Source: Pelecanus crispus (taxonomy: Eukaryota; Chordata; Aves; Pelecaniformes; Pelecanidae). From it: DNA of 64,000 nt. The notes beneath the pieces are model-generated. The model ran no database searches and had not been told where the DNA came from. It was given only the letters and a program-made list of their open reading frames with translations. Position numbers and translations under genes: made by a program. The stretch is taken from positions 152,607,967 to 152,671,966 of the forward strand of contig NC_134644.1 in the NCBI RefSeq assembly GCF_030463565.1, read 5' to 3'. This document shows positions 22,801 to 34,800 of this stretch, one piece after another (the stretch's first letter is position 1; each line of letters starts with the position of its first letter).

Positions 22801-25800
22801 ACATTGTCACCGAGGACAAGGAAAAGGCTGAAGTACTTAATGCCTTCTTTGCCTCTGTGTTCAACAGCCAGACCGGTCATCCCCAGGGTACTCAGGCCCC
22901 TGAGCTAGAGGATAGAGATGGGGACCAGAATGGAGCCCACATAGTCCAGGAGGAAGCAGTTAATGACCTGCTACGCCACCTGGATGCTCACAAGTCTATG
23001 GGGCCGGATGGGATCCACCCAAGAGTACCGAGGGAGCTGGCAGAGGAGCTCGCCAAGCCACTCTCCATCATCTATCAGCAGTCCTGCTTAACAGGGGAGG
23101 TCCCTGATGACTGGAGGCTTGCCAATGTGACGCCCATCTACAAGAAGGGCCGGAAGGAGGACCCGGGGAACTACAGGCCTGTCAGCCTGACCTCGGTGCC
23201 GGGGAAGATTATGGAGAGGTTCATCTTGAGCGAACTCCACAGGCAAGTACAGGTCAACCAGGGGATCAGACCCAGCCAGCATGGGTTCATGAAAGGCAGG
23301 TCCTGCTTGACCAACCTGATCTCCTTCTATGACCTGGTGACCCGCCTGGTAGATGATGGAAAGGCTGTGGATGTCATCTACCTGGACTTTAGCAAACCTT
23401 TTGACACCGTCTCGCATAATATCCTCCTCGGGAAGCTGGCAGCTCACGGCTTGGACAGGCATACTCTTCGCTGGGTAAAGAACTGGTTGGGTGGCCGAGC
23501 CCAGAGAGTTGTGGTGAATGGTGTTAAGTCCAGTTGGCAGCTGGTCACGAGCGGTGTTCCCCAGGGCTCTGTTTTGGGGCCAGTCTTGTTCAAGATCTTT
23601 ATCAATGATCTGGATGAGGGGATTGAGTGCACCCTCAGTAAGTTTGCAGACGACACCAAATTGGGTGGGAGTATCAGGAATAGTGTGGCCAGCAGGAGCA
23701 GGGAGGTGATTGTCCCCCTGTACTCGGCGCTGGTGAGGCCGCACCTGGAATACTGTGTCCAGTTTTGGGCCCCTCAATACAAGAAAGACATTGAGGTGCT
23801 GGAGCATGTTCAGAGACGGGCAACAAGGCTGGTGAAGGGTCTGGAGAACAAGTCTTATGAGGAGCGGCTGAGGGAACTGGGGTTGTTTAGTCTGGAGAAG
23901 AGGAGGCTGAGGGGAGACCTTATCACTCTCTACAACTACCTGAAAGGAGGTTGTAGTGAGGTGGGTGTTGGGCTCTTCTCCCAAGTAGCTAGTGATAGGA
24001 CAAGAGGAAATGGGCTTAAGCTGCGCCAGGGGAGGTTCACATTGGATATTAGGAAAAATTTCTTTACGGAAAGGGTAGTCAAGCATTGGAACAGGCTGCC
24101 CAGAGAGGTGGTGGAGTCCCCATCCCTGGAAGTGTTCAAAAAACGGGTAGATGTGGCACTTCGGGATGTGGTTTAGTCTAGTCTACCCTTGAATGGTTTA
24201 GGTGGGCTTGGTAGTGTAGGTTAATGGTTGGACTGGATGATCTTAAAGGCCTTTTCCAACCTAGACGATTCTATGATTCTAACTGTACAGAGAATCCTTT
24301 TCTTAAGCACTATTTTAATTCCAAATGCCACGGCTGAAATAAACTGAATGCTTCTAAATTTGGGTGAAAAAATAGTGAAGCAAGATGTGGAGCATAGACT
24401 TTGACCAAACCTGACCCCTTTTGAAAAAGAGCTGGATTTTTCAGCAATATTATTTTGTGGCATGATTTAAAATATTTATTATACATATAATGTGTCAACA
24501 TTAATCGTGTACTCATTGTGCAGTGGCTGAAAAACTTGGACAAGGAAGAATAGAGAACCCTCCTTGATTATTAGCTTCCCAGATATGTGCAAAGTTTATA
24601 ATTAGAAGAACAATACTGAAATCTGAACAAATTCTAGTTGTCACATTACTGTAAACACAGGGCCTTTCAGTGGCCTGTCCTTTTGGTAAATTCACTTTAA
24701 AGTAGAGATCGCTTTAGACATCTGATGATTACATTCAGTTCTGGATGCATGTAGTTCCTGAAAATGATCAGTATTTTGCAGTGCAGACTTCATATTGAAC
24801 AGGATAATGTCACCTAGGAAATGAGGACTTATGGAGAATGAGAATCATGAGGATATGCACATACTTATAAAATCACAATCGTTTTTTGCAGGCGGGTCAG
24901 TAGAGGTCATCACTATTAACTTGCTTTGAGATTGTGTGCATGATTGTAAAAGTTATAATTGTACAACTGTGTTTTTTTATATGTATGTAAATTTACGGTG
25001 TTTGGTATAGTAAGCTGAGAACAAAAATGAGTTTGGAGTACCATAGCGTTAAACACCCAAATTTCAGGATTTTCAAGTAGGATTATGGCTGGCCTGGAGC
25101 ATTGTGGAAAATCCTGTTTAGAGTTGTTCAGTTTGCTAGTAAGTTGCTCTGTAATTATACATCTACTTTGTGTCAGGTGTACTGTATGTGATTTATTTTT
25201 AAATACAGCGGTTGAAAGCTCCTCCAAGACTCAGCAGAAGCCAAAGCTGTTGTGTCCTACGGGGTGTCAGATAGCCCCCTCACTGCCCCCCCCTTCTCCC
25301 ACAGGGCCCCAGCTGTTACTGCCACAGCTGTCCCCCGAGGTGGGGGCATCCGACATGCAGCTTCTTAGTGCCTCTTGTCTAGTCATAGAATCACAGAATG
25401 CTTTGGGTTGGAAGGGACCTTTAGAGGCCATCTAGCCCAACCCCCCTGCAGTGAGCAGGGACAGCTTTAACCAGATCAGGGTGCTCAGAGCCCCGTCCAA
25501 CCTGACCTTGAATGCTGCCAGGGATGGGGCCTCCACCACCTCTCTGGGCAACCTGTTCCAGTGCTTCACCACCCTCATTGTAAACAATTTCTTCCTTATA
25601 TCCAGTCTAAATCTACCCTCCTTTAGTTTAAATCCATTATTCCTTGTCCTGTCACAACAGGCCTTATTTAAAAGATTCTCCCCATCCTTCCTGTAGGCCC
25701 CCTTTAAGTACTGAAAGGCCGCAATAAGGTCTCCTCGCAGCCTTCTCTTCTCCAGGCTGAACAACCCCAACTCTCTCAGCCTGGCCTCACAGGAGAGGTG

Positions 25801-28800
25801 CTCCAGCCCTCGGATCATTTTGGTGGCCCTCCTCTGGACCCGCTCCAGCAGGTCCATGTCCTTCTTGTGCTGAGGGCCCCAGAGCTGGACGCAGCGCTCC
25901 AGGTGAGGCCTCACCAGAGCAGAGCAGAGGGGCAGAATCACCTCCCTCGACCTGCTGGCCACGCTTCTCTTGATGCAGCCCAGGATACGGTTGGCTTTCT
26001 GGGCTGCAAGTGCACATTGTTGGCTCATGTCCAGCTTTTCACCCATCAGTACCCCCAAGTCCTTCTCCGCAGGGCTGCTCTCAATCCCTTCATCCCCCAG
26101 CCTGTACTGTTACTGGGGGTTGCCCCGTCCCAGGTGCAGGACCTTGCAGTTGGCCTTGTTGAACCTCACGAGGTTCACACAGGCCCACCTCTCCAGCTTG
26201 TCCAGGTCCCTCTGGATGACATCTTGTCCTCCTGGCATGTCAGCCGCACCGCTCAGCTTGGTGTCCTCTGCAAACTTGCTGAGGGTCTGCTCCATCCCAC
26301 TGCCTGTGTCATTGATGAAGATGTTAAACAGCACCGGTCCCAGTATGGACCCTGAGGGACTCCACTTGTCACCGATCTCCATGTAGACATGGAGCCATTG
26401 ACCACGACCCTCTGGATGCAACCATCCAGCCAATTCCTTATCCACCGAACAGTCCACCCATCAAACCCATATCTCCCCAGTTCAGAGAAGGATGTTATGG
26501 GGGACTGTGTCGAAGGCTTTACAGAAATCCAAGTAGATGACATCCATTGCTTTTCCCTTGTCCACTGATGCAGTCACTCCTTCATAGAAAGCCACTAGGT
26601 TGGTCAGGCAGGACTGGCCCTTGCTGAATCTGTGCTGGCTGTCTTGAAGCACCCCTCTGTCTTCCATGTGCTTGAGCATATCTTCTAGGAGGATCTGTTC
26701 CATGATCTTCCCAGGCACAGAGGTGAGGCTGACAGGTCGGTAGTTCCCAGGGGCCTCCTTTCTTCCTTTTTTGAAAATGGGCACAACATTCCCCTTCTTC
26801 CAGTCAGCAGGGACTTCACCTGACTGCTGTGACTTTTCAAGTATCATGGAGAGTGGCTTGGCAACTACATCAGCCAGCTCCCTCAGGGCTCGGCTGATGT
26901 AGTTGCCAAGCCACTGTTAGTCCACTGTTAGCAAAGTATAAGGGTCTTGATAGGCTGGCATCAGCTGCCTTCCTCCCACTTCACGGCAAACCGGCCTCTT
27001 TGTAGCCGTCTGCTTACTAGCAGCAAGCAAATCTCATGAATGTGTAGCAAATTAATTTCCTGCTAATATGGTGATAGTGGTGAGTAGATTACAACACAGT
27101 AACTTCTATATACATTACTTGGCACTTCAACAAGAAACGGCAACTGTCCTGGAGGATTCATGAACTGCAATTTCGGAGATAAAATAATGAAGGGATAGTG
27201 ATAACAGGGAGAACATGAAAATATTTTAATCACTTTGCAAATGCTGGTTCACAGCGTCAATTAATGACTGTATCCCTTGAAATAACTGTTTAATTAGGCG
27301 TGTTTATAGATTACGTAACTAAAGGTTCCTGTAAATATTATGAAGTAGTGAAATTTTTCAGAAGTTTCAGGTTTATATGTTGACCACTAACATGTTTACA
27401 TGATTTACATGTGAAATGATCGCTTAGAAGAATTTGCTTCTAAGATGACTTATAGAGGAAAATTTAATTGCCATGTAGCGCAAAGCAGTGAGCATATGAT
27501 GAGGGACAGGAAGTTCTTGAGTTCCAATTCTAACACTGCTAAGAAACATTCTGTCATGTCACTATTCCTCTGCTATAATTCTGTATCTAGAAAGTGCTTG
27601 TCTCTAGTTCAAAACTTCGTATACTGCTGTAATGAGTATTTTACTGCTTATAACAAGGTAGCAATGTGTAAATATCTTTCAGGTTATCTTGAACATGAGG
27701 ACAAATACACTGTGTTGGAACCCCATGGAAGCTTTTGTTTTTACTGCAGCAAATGAAGATTACAAGTAAGTGTGACCTTGTTTTTTGATGATCCTGATCA
27801 AGCTATGTTTTTAATCTGTATCTTGGTGATTTATCATCATGCTAAAAGAAATTTTTAAAAAACTACTTTAAATTTGAATCACTTAAGTAATAACCTAGAG
27901 AATTATAGGCTCACTGATTTAAAAAAAAAAAATTAATTGATACTAGACTGCCTCTTTCTTTGTATTTCAGTACCTGGGGGGAAAAATGCAATGTAATATA
28001 GAAGATAATGCAGCTGAACCAATGCAAGTGTAACTTGCAACGGGACCTGGAAAATAAATACCGTTGGTCCAGTCTGAGGCAATATAAGTGTTTATTTTCT
28101 TGCTAGCTCTTGTGAAGCTTGATATATTGTACTGATCAGCTATTTTGATGAGAACATTTCTTAAAAAAAAAAAAAAAAAAAAAAAATTAGTCTTTCGTGA
28201 AACAGTTCCAGAGGCTGCAATACTTATCCTTTCAATGTCTCAGAGCAGTTTTTTTTACTTTTGAACAATACTATTCATGTGAACAGCTAATCTGATATTA
28301 AAAAAGCTGTCTCTTCAAAACTAGGCCACTGCAAAATGTGCTCCATATCCTTTTTTCCAGGAAGTCAGTGATCTAACAATAGATCGCTGTTTTCTTCTAG
28401 AACATAGGAATTTTATCACTTATCTTAAAGCTGTTTTTCCAAGGAAATGGAATCTGGCTCAGACCTTAAAAGTGGGTGTTGTATCCAATGTACTGCTTTT
28501 CACCTATTTTGGTTATGGTATGGAAAGGCTACCAGGCTACCTAATCTGTTTGTTTCTACATCCCCACTCCTCCCCGCCCCTGCCCCCCTTGGTAAACCAA
28601 ATATGGTAGCTGTAACTGTCAGGGGCAACTGTCCACTTGCAAACTAAAGCCATGAGTATCAGTGCAATGGCAAATGCATGTATCAATGTGTTAGCTGATT
28701 ATATGGAGTAGTGGTTTTGAATATGATGCTAGCATGCTTTTTCTTGGGGAATTTAGAAGGAAAAAGCAATAGTTGCCAGTAAACTATTGAATAAAGAGAC

Positions 28801-31800
28801 ATTGAATTAATTTCAGTTATGCATTTATCTGCAGCAAGAAGGGTGAGAAACCTGCTAAATTACAAATTTTAAATATTGTAGTTCTACTAAATAGTGTATC
28901 TTAAGTAGGTTTCATGAAATGCTTTGTCTGTAAAGCACCTTTGCTCATTGGCACTAGGCAAATTAATGATCTGCTCAGTTATTATGCCTTGCTATGTGTC
29001 AGTGGGCTTCTTGATTCGTGGAGGGTACGGGTAGACCTCACCTGAGCTTTGAAGTGCTGAAGGGCAAGCCAGCTGTGATCCAGCAGCTCTGTGTTTATTT
29101 TTAATGTAATGCTTTTCTACAGATGGTGTGCTCTGCTGAACTAGTATCTCCATGTATTGAAGGACCAAGCTTTCCTTGGACTTCTACATTGTCTGACCTA
29201 AAGACAATTAGGTGGTAGGAAAGGGTGCCAACCAAATGGGAACTTCACAGTAGACTCTAAGATACTAGGAGTTCCCAGTACGGGAATATCTAGAAACTTG
29301 CAGAGTTGATAGGCTTGCCATAATGATTCAGAGATGCGTGTTCAAGTTCAGGTTATATACTTCTATCTGAAGATAGAGTAAAGGAGGACAGTGTGGTGGT
29401 TGGAGCAATAGGTTTTGTCAGTGACCCATGAACAGATGATGGAGGGAATAGTGGAGACTATCTGTTCTTTGACAGAGAGCCAGAAACCTAGGTCTGATCC
29501 AATAACTAAAGCCTCTGGTTAATAAACTTTTTTCAAGCCCTAAACAACGCATAATTCTTTCTTTTCATGTGTTATAAGCAGTTTTAAAGAGTTCCCCCTG
29601 CAATATGGATCTATCCTGAAGTGTGGTTTATGTATGATTAAAGTAGCTGTTCAGCAAAAACGTACTATTTACTTAGGAGCTGTTAAGATATTAAGCTGTT
29701 GGTGTATTTATTTTAAAGCTTATATACTTTCGATATGCGCTTTCTTGAATCACCTGTGATGGTGCATATGGATCATGTGTCTGCTGTTCTTGATGTGGAT
29801 TATTCACCCACTGGGAAAGAATTTGTCTCTGCCAGCTTTGATAAGTCTGTCCGCATTTTTCCTGTAGACAAAGGTCACAGCAGGTGAGTGATTTTACACC
29901 TTTCTCTCTTGCCGTCATTCATTCCAGTGACCTCCCTCCCTAGTCCTCAAAATTCTTAATGAATGAATTAACATCTTCATTGGGGCATTCACTTCTTGTG
30001 AATATTGAAATCTTACTCTGTATATAACTTGAGATTGACAGGTGTAGTCGACAGATGATTCTCAAGTATGTGTTAGAGTAGAACTTCTACTTAACGCATA
30101 GCAGTACTTAGGCAGTTTCGGATTAAAATTATAGTGGATTATTGTTCTTGGGTGTACTCATTTATATTTTACCAAGATGAATCCCATGTTATTTCCCTCT
30201 GTATCTATCTTTTATCTATGTTTTTAGGTCATTTTGTACTGTATCTGTCACCACTTAAATCTGCAGTGTCTTACAACATTGTAGCATTTGGTTTTCTAGG
30301 GACTGTCTTCATCCTATACGGACGATTGTTTAAGATATTACATGAAAAGCATTGTATGAATTCCTGAGAATCAGTTTGGGACACTTCTGTGATCTGTTTC
30401 AGTATGCTTATTATGTTTTGTTCATATTTTGTTAACCAGGTTTTGATTCATGTCACAATACTTTGAATTAGTTTTTCATGTAAGATTTCATAACGCAGTG
30501 TATTAAATATTTTGCTGAAGTTCAGATTGGATCTACTGTGTCTCCATTATTATTATTTTTTTTTCAGTTTGATGAAAATTGAAGCAAGTTATCAGATCTG
30601 TCTGGTATCGTTTGTTTTTCATAAACCTACCTTCATTATTCTCTGTTGTCAGTTCTTCCTCTTCTTTCTTTATCCTTTATTTTACTTCTAGTTACCTTCC
30701 TCTCTCCAACCTCAACCCCCCAAAAGTTGCTGCTAGGTCAAGTTCTAGGTGATTTGGAGATGTTGAAATATTTATTGGGGAGGAGTATATTTTTATTATT
30801 AATTGGTGCAGTTATGTATGCATTATTCAACGTAACTTTGTATGCTCCCATACTGTATTCAAGATTAAGAAGGGCTGTTTACATTTTCCTTTATATCTCA
30901 TCTTCAGATAGTTTTAATTTTCTTCCTGTCTTGCAATAATATTTTAAATGTTATTAGGTATTGCAGTTTGTTTGGGTTTTTTTTAAAATTCTTTTATTAT
31001 TAAACAATATGGTTAGCAGCTCCTGTGTTCTACAGATTTTCATTTCTATGGAATAGTAATGTTCACAAAAGCAGTGATGTGCAAAGTTGAAGCACATCAT
31101 TAAGGGGAAGTTTGCAGACACCATAATGCAACAGTAAAAGGCTTTTTTCCACATTATAGCAGATTGTTGCCAAGGCCTGTGGAAGGAATTTTCCTCTTTG
31201 TCCCCCTTTTTTTCCCCATTCTGTGTGGTGGCCATAAATCTAGCAAGGAAAAGCCTTATGAATGATGAACTTAGCCTCATATAAGCTGACTAGGGCATTC
31301 TGGGACACTTAAAGTTCTTTAGAAGCTGGGTTTTTTCTGAATTGCACAGTTGAAGTTAATCCAATGGAATGGAGAAAAGCCTCTAAATGGAAGATCTGAT
31401 CTCACTTGGAAAACTGAGAGGGCAGTTAAGAGTATCTGTAAACAAGGATCCTGATGGTGTTCCAGTTTTGACTTTAGATCTCCCACCAATCTGAAAAACT
31501 CCTAACTTCCATTTCTTTCTATTTTATTTTAAAATGAAAATTTTATTTAGGAAATTGAATAAGAAGATGTATTATGAAGTTGCTTAAATTTAGTAAATTC
31601 TTGGTAAACAGAACCGGATGTCTGTGAATTTTTTAAATGACAGATCCAGGTTATTTGGCCATGTTTTTTGTGTTTTTCCTTTCCCTGAGAATGATATTTA
31701 ATAACTCGTGGTTACAACAGGAGAGGCAAAGGCTGAAAATTCAGAGTAAGGAAAGGAAAAGTACTTAGTTCCCCAAAGGTGGGTGAAGAAGAGTTTTGTT

Positions 31801-34800
31801 ATTGAGCCAAATAGTAAAATGAAAGTAAACATAGAAACGCTTACGAAAACATGTACATGCACACTCACTATTAAACGTCAACATCAGTAAAAAGCTGATG
31901 TGAGTATTAATGTTTTCTGAAGGTACTCGTGCTCAGTCTTCCACATGGTTGTTCTTGTAGAGTGTCAACTTGAGTGTGAATTACAAGAGGTGGTTAAGCT
32001 TATTAAAGCTTATTTAAGGTGATGTGTTGATTACTTTTGTTTTTCTCATAACCCCTCCAGCTCAGCCCCAGTCTAGTTTTTCCACGGCTCTTGAATAGGT
32101 GTTGTTCCCATATTTCCTTTCTTCTATTACTTGGATTTTACTTGTAAAAATAACTGGGTAGAAGAAAGAGAATGGTCTATAAGGTGCAGTGCATGACTGA
32201 TATACCAAAGGAGCAGGTATTAGTGGACAATAAGTAGGCGTTACTTATTCTTCACCTTTAGAATGCTAGTAAATAATTAAAATTACCAGAAAAGTGTACT
32301 TAGTCCTATATTTTTATAGCAGAAATAAAATAATAACTTTATGAATAATATTGTTCTGCTTGTTTGGTACATACTTAATGGAAATTAGATAAGAGTTTCA
32401 TTTAAATATTGGTTTAAATGTAACATGCAGAAACATTTTTCAACAGGTGCCAGCACTTGTTTAGCAGGAGTCTGGTCAGCGCAAATTAAGTGTAGTTTAT
32501 GCTTTAGTAGCCACACAGCTGTTCTGAATCCTTTTTCACTTGCTGATATTTCTTGTTCAGTTCTTGTTTGCAGGACTGGAGGCTTTTCTTTGAGTTTTCA
32601 GGGTTCTAAAATTTTTCCTTTTAGACAATGATAAGGAAGTCCATTTTTGGGAAAAGGGGGGAAATCACAATGAAGAGCAGCCAATCCATTGCCATGTCAT
32701 AAGTGGACAGCTGGAGGTGTCTATTTACTGTTCTCTTTCTTGTTCATAATGGTGGTGTCAGACTCTTTGGCACCTATTTTTCTGCAGTCCCATCCTGTAA
32801 TGCTTGACCGGTGTAACAGTGTACTAATGAAAATTATTTCAGGAACAGTATGCTTATCATATTGTATACCTGTGGCATGTTTTGCAAAAAGAGTTAATCT
32901 TTAGCTATTTACTGTAATTTCTATGAAAGCACTTATTTAAAAAGCATCATATCCTAGGTGGTCCTTTTATCACTCTAACCATCACACTTTATTTGAATCT
33001 CTCTCTCTATAGATTTAAGATCAGCACAGTGTTTAAAAAAAAAAAAGTTTTTTTTTAAAAACAACAAAATGTAAAAAATAAATTTTGCCTTAAACGGAAT
33101 GCTTTCTGCTATTTGAAAGGTAACATTGGTAGGAAAAGTGATGATAGATCATTGAAAAATGTTTCTCTTTGCTTTAGGGAGGTATATCATACAAAACGAA
33201 TGCAGCACGTCATCACTGTAAAATGGACTTCAGATAACAAATATATTCTGTGTGGCTCAGATGAGATGAATATTCGTCTGTGGAAAGCTAATGCTTCTGA
33301 AAAACTGGGAGTGGTAAGAGTTGCATTTTGGTTTTTGTTATCACAAGACAAGATGTTTGGGTTTTTTTGCTGTTGTTACAACTGGTTAGCCTACTCAACT
33401 TCTAAAAACTTGTTTCTAAAGGGAAAATGTAAAATTGTAGTTTGACTTTTGTATTTAGTTTGAAAACTGACATGCGCATTATAGCTCATTGCATTTACTG
33501 CAGCTTATAGTAATGATAAAATTGCATACTTCATTGCTATGCAAGGTGACTTTTTTTTTGGTCTTGTTTAATGTTAATAGTAATCATCAGTTCTAACTAA
33601 ACTAGATTGATGTTTTTTACATGGCTGCTACAGGGGAGAATTCATCCCTTTGCACTAGAGAAAAAGCAATAAATTCTGGTTTCCCATACATAAGTCATTC
33701 TACTGAAGCTTAGGGTTACTACTCTTAAAAAAATTTGACTGGCATGCGACTGGTTCATGTGCAGTTCATACTGTGATAAGCATATGCATTGTAAAATAGA
33801 CCATTTGCACGAGTGCATAACTGAGAATGTCATTAACCTATATAACTCAGATATCAAGTGGGCAAACTAGTGAAGTCCATTTAATTCAATGTAAGGCAGT
33901 TTGGTTGAAGTGCTCCTAGGAAGAGACATCAGCCTAATTAGATATGTGTCTTTTCAGTTAACGCTTGTTCAAATGTTTATGTATAGACAAAGCCAAAATG
34001 TTCTATTACAGTTACCACTTGCATATATTCATCGGCATAGTTGTATTAAAGTATTGAATGACTTTGGAGAATGAATTTGACACTTTGTCCGCTGGGAGTA
34101 ATCCCTTTACGTAGCTTTATATTGTTATGGTATTTTGGAGGTGCTTACATTGCTTTTTCTGAGCCCATCAGCATAGCTGTCAAATAATGCTTGGGGGAAT
34201 TTCTGCTTGATCTTGTGAAAGATTGAGAGGGGAGGAAAGGGAAGCTGTAATTCAGGGAAGAATATTGTACAGTTAAGGGGATGGATCTATTGCATAGTTA
34301 TGTCTAGGGCTGCTTGTGGTTACCTGAAGTTCCATCAAATTATAGTATCTGCATAGGATGGAAGTGGAACAGGGCTGGGAGAGGTGACAGGTGAATGGCA
34401 GTGGTAGGAGTACTTAGGAATACAATGCGGAATGGGATAATTCATGGACTGTTATGCACTGTGAAGCACTGGATATGAAGTAGCACAGCTAAAACAACAT
34501 GTGTATCTTTAGCCATGGCCCACTGTAGGTATTTGGAAGTCCTGTTATTTTTCTCATCTTTGCTATAGAGCTGTAGATAAAAACCCCCACAACTTTGTAG
34601 CCTGTACAGTATTTGTGGTTACAAACTACTATTGAAGTTGAATTTCTTTAATGAATAACTCTTCTTTTTTGTTGAGGATGCTTTTTCTTTCCCCCCCTGT
34701 TCTGAATTGATTCTTAGGATTTTCCCATGTAGTGCTTCAGTCAAACATTTAAATATCAGTCCCATACTTGCTAATTCCAAGGACTTTGCAAAGCTCATTA

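Larger units (their letters stand above)
20499..27682 (+). other. DCAF13 intron 6
   Basis: A 7.2-kb intron carrying a plus-strand CR1 (22618-24283) and a minus-strand CR1 of another subfamily (25384-26891) about 1.1 kb apart. It also holds a T-run at 20824-20843, a TA/CA-rich simple repeat at about 21515-21597, and an exon-like antisense block at 21812-22045. The rest is AT-rich with no gene seen. Confidence 0.85.

Noticed and set aside
23088..24086. Minus-strand open frame of 332 codons
   Set aside because: It is the shadow of the CR1 ORF2 on the plus strand. The same applies to 44867-45883 (plus) against the CR1 at 44674 (minus).
27445..27756. 103-codon open frame overlapping DCAF13 exon 7
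   Set aside because: It reads another frame across the exon; the true frame starts after the acceptor at 27682.
30646..30939. 97-codon hydrophobic open frame in DCAF13 intron 8
   Set aside because: The hydrophobicity comes from T-rich composition, as is common for random frames in T-rich introns.
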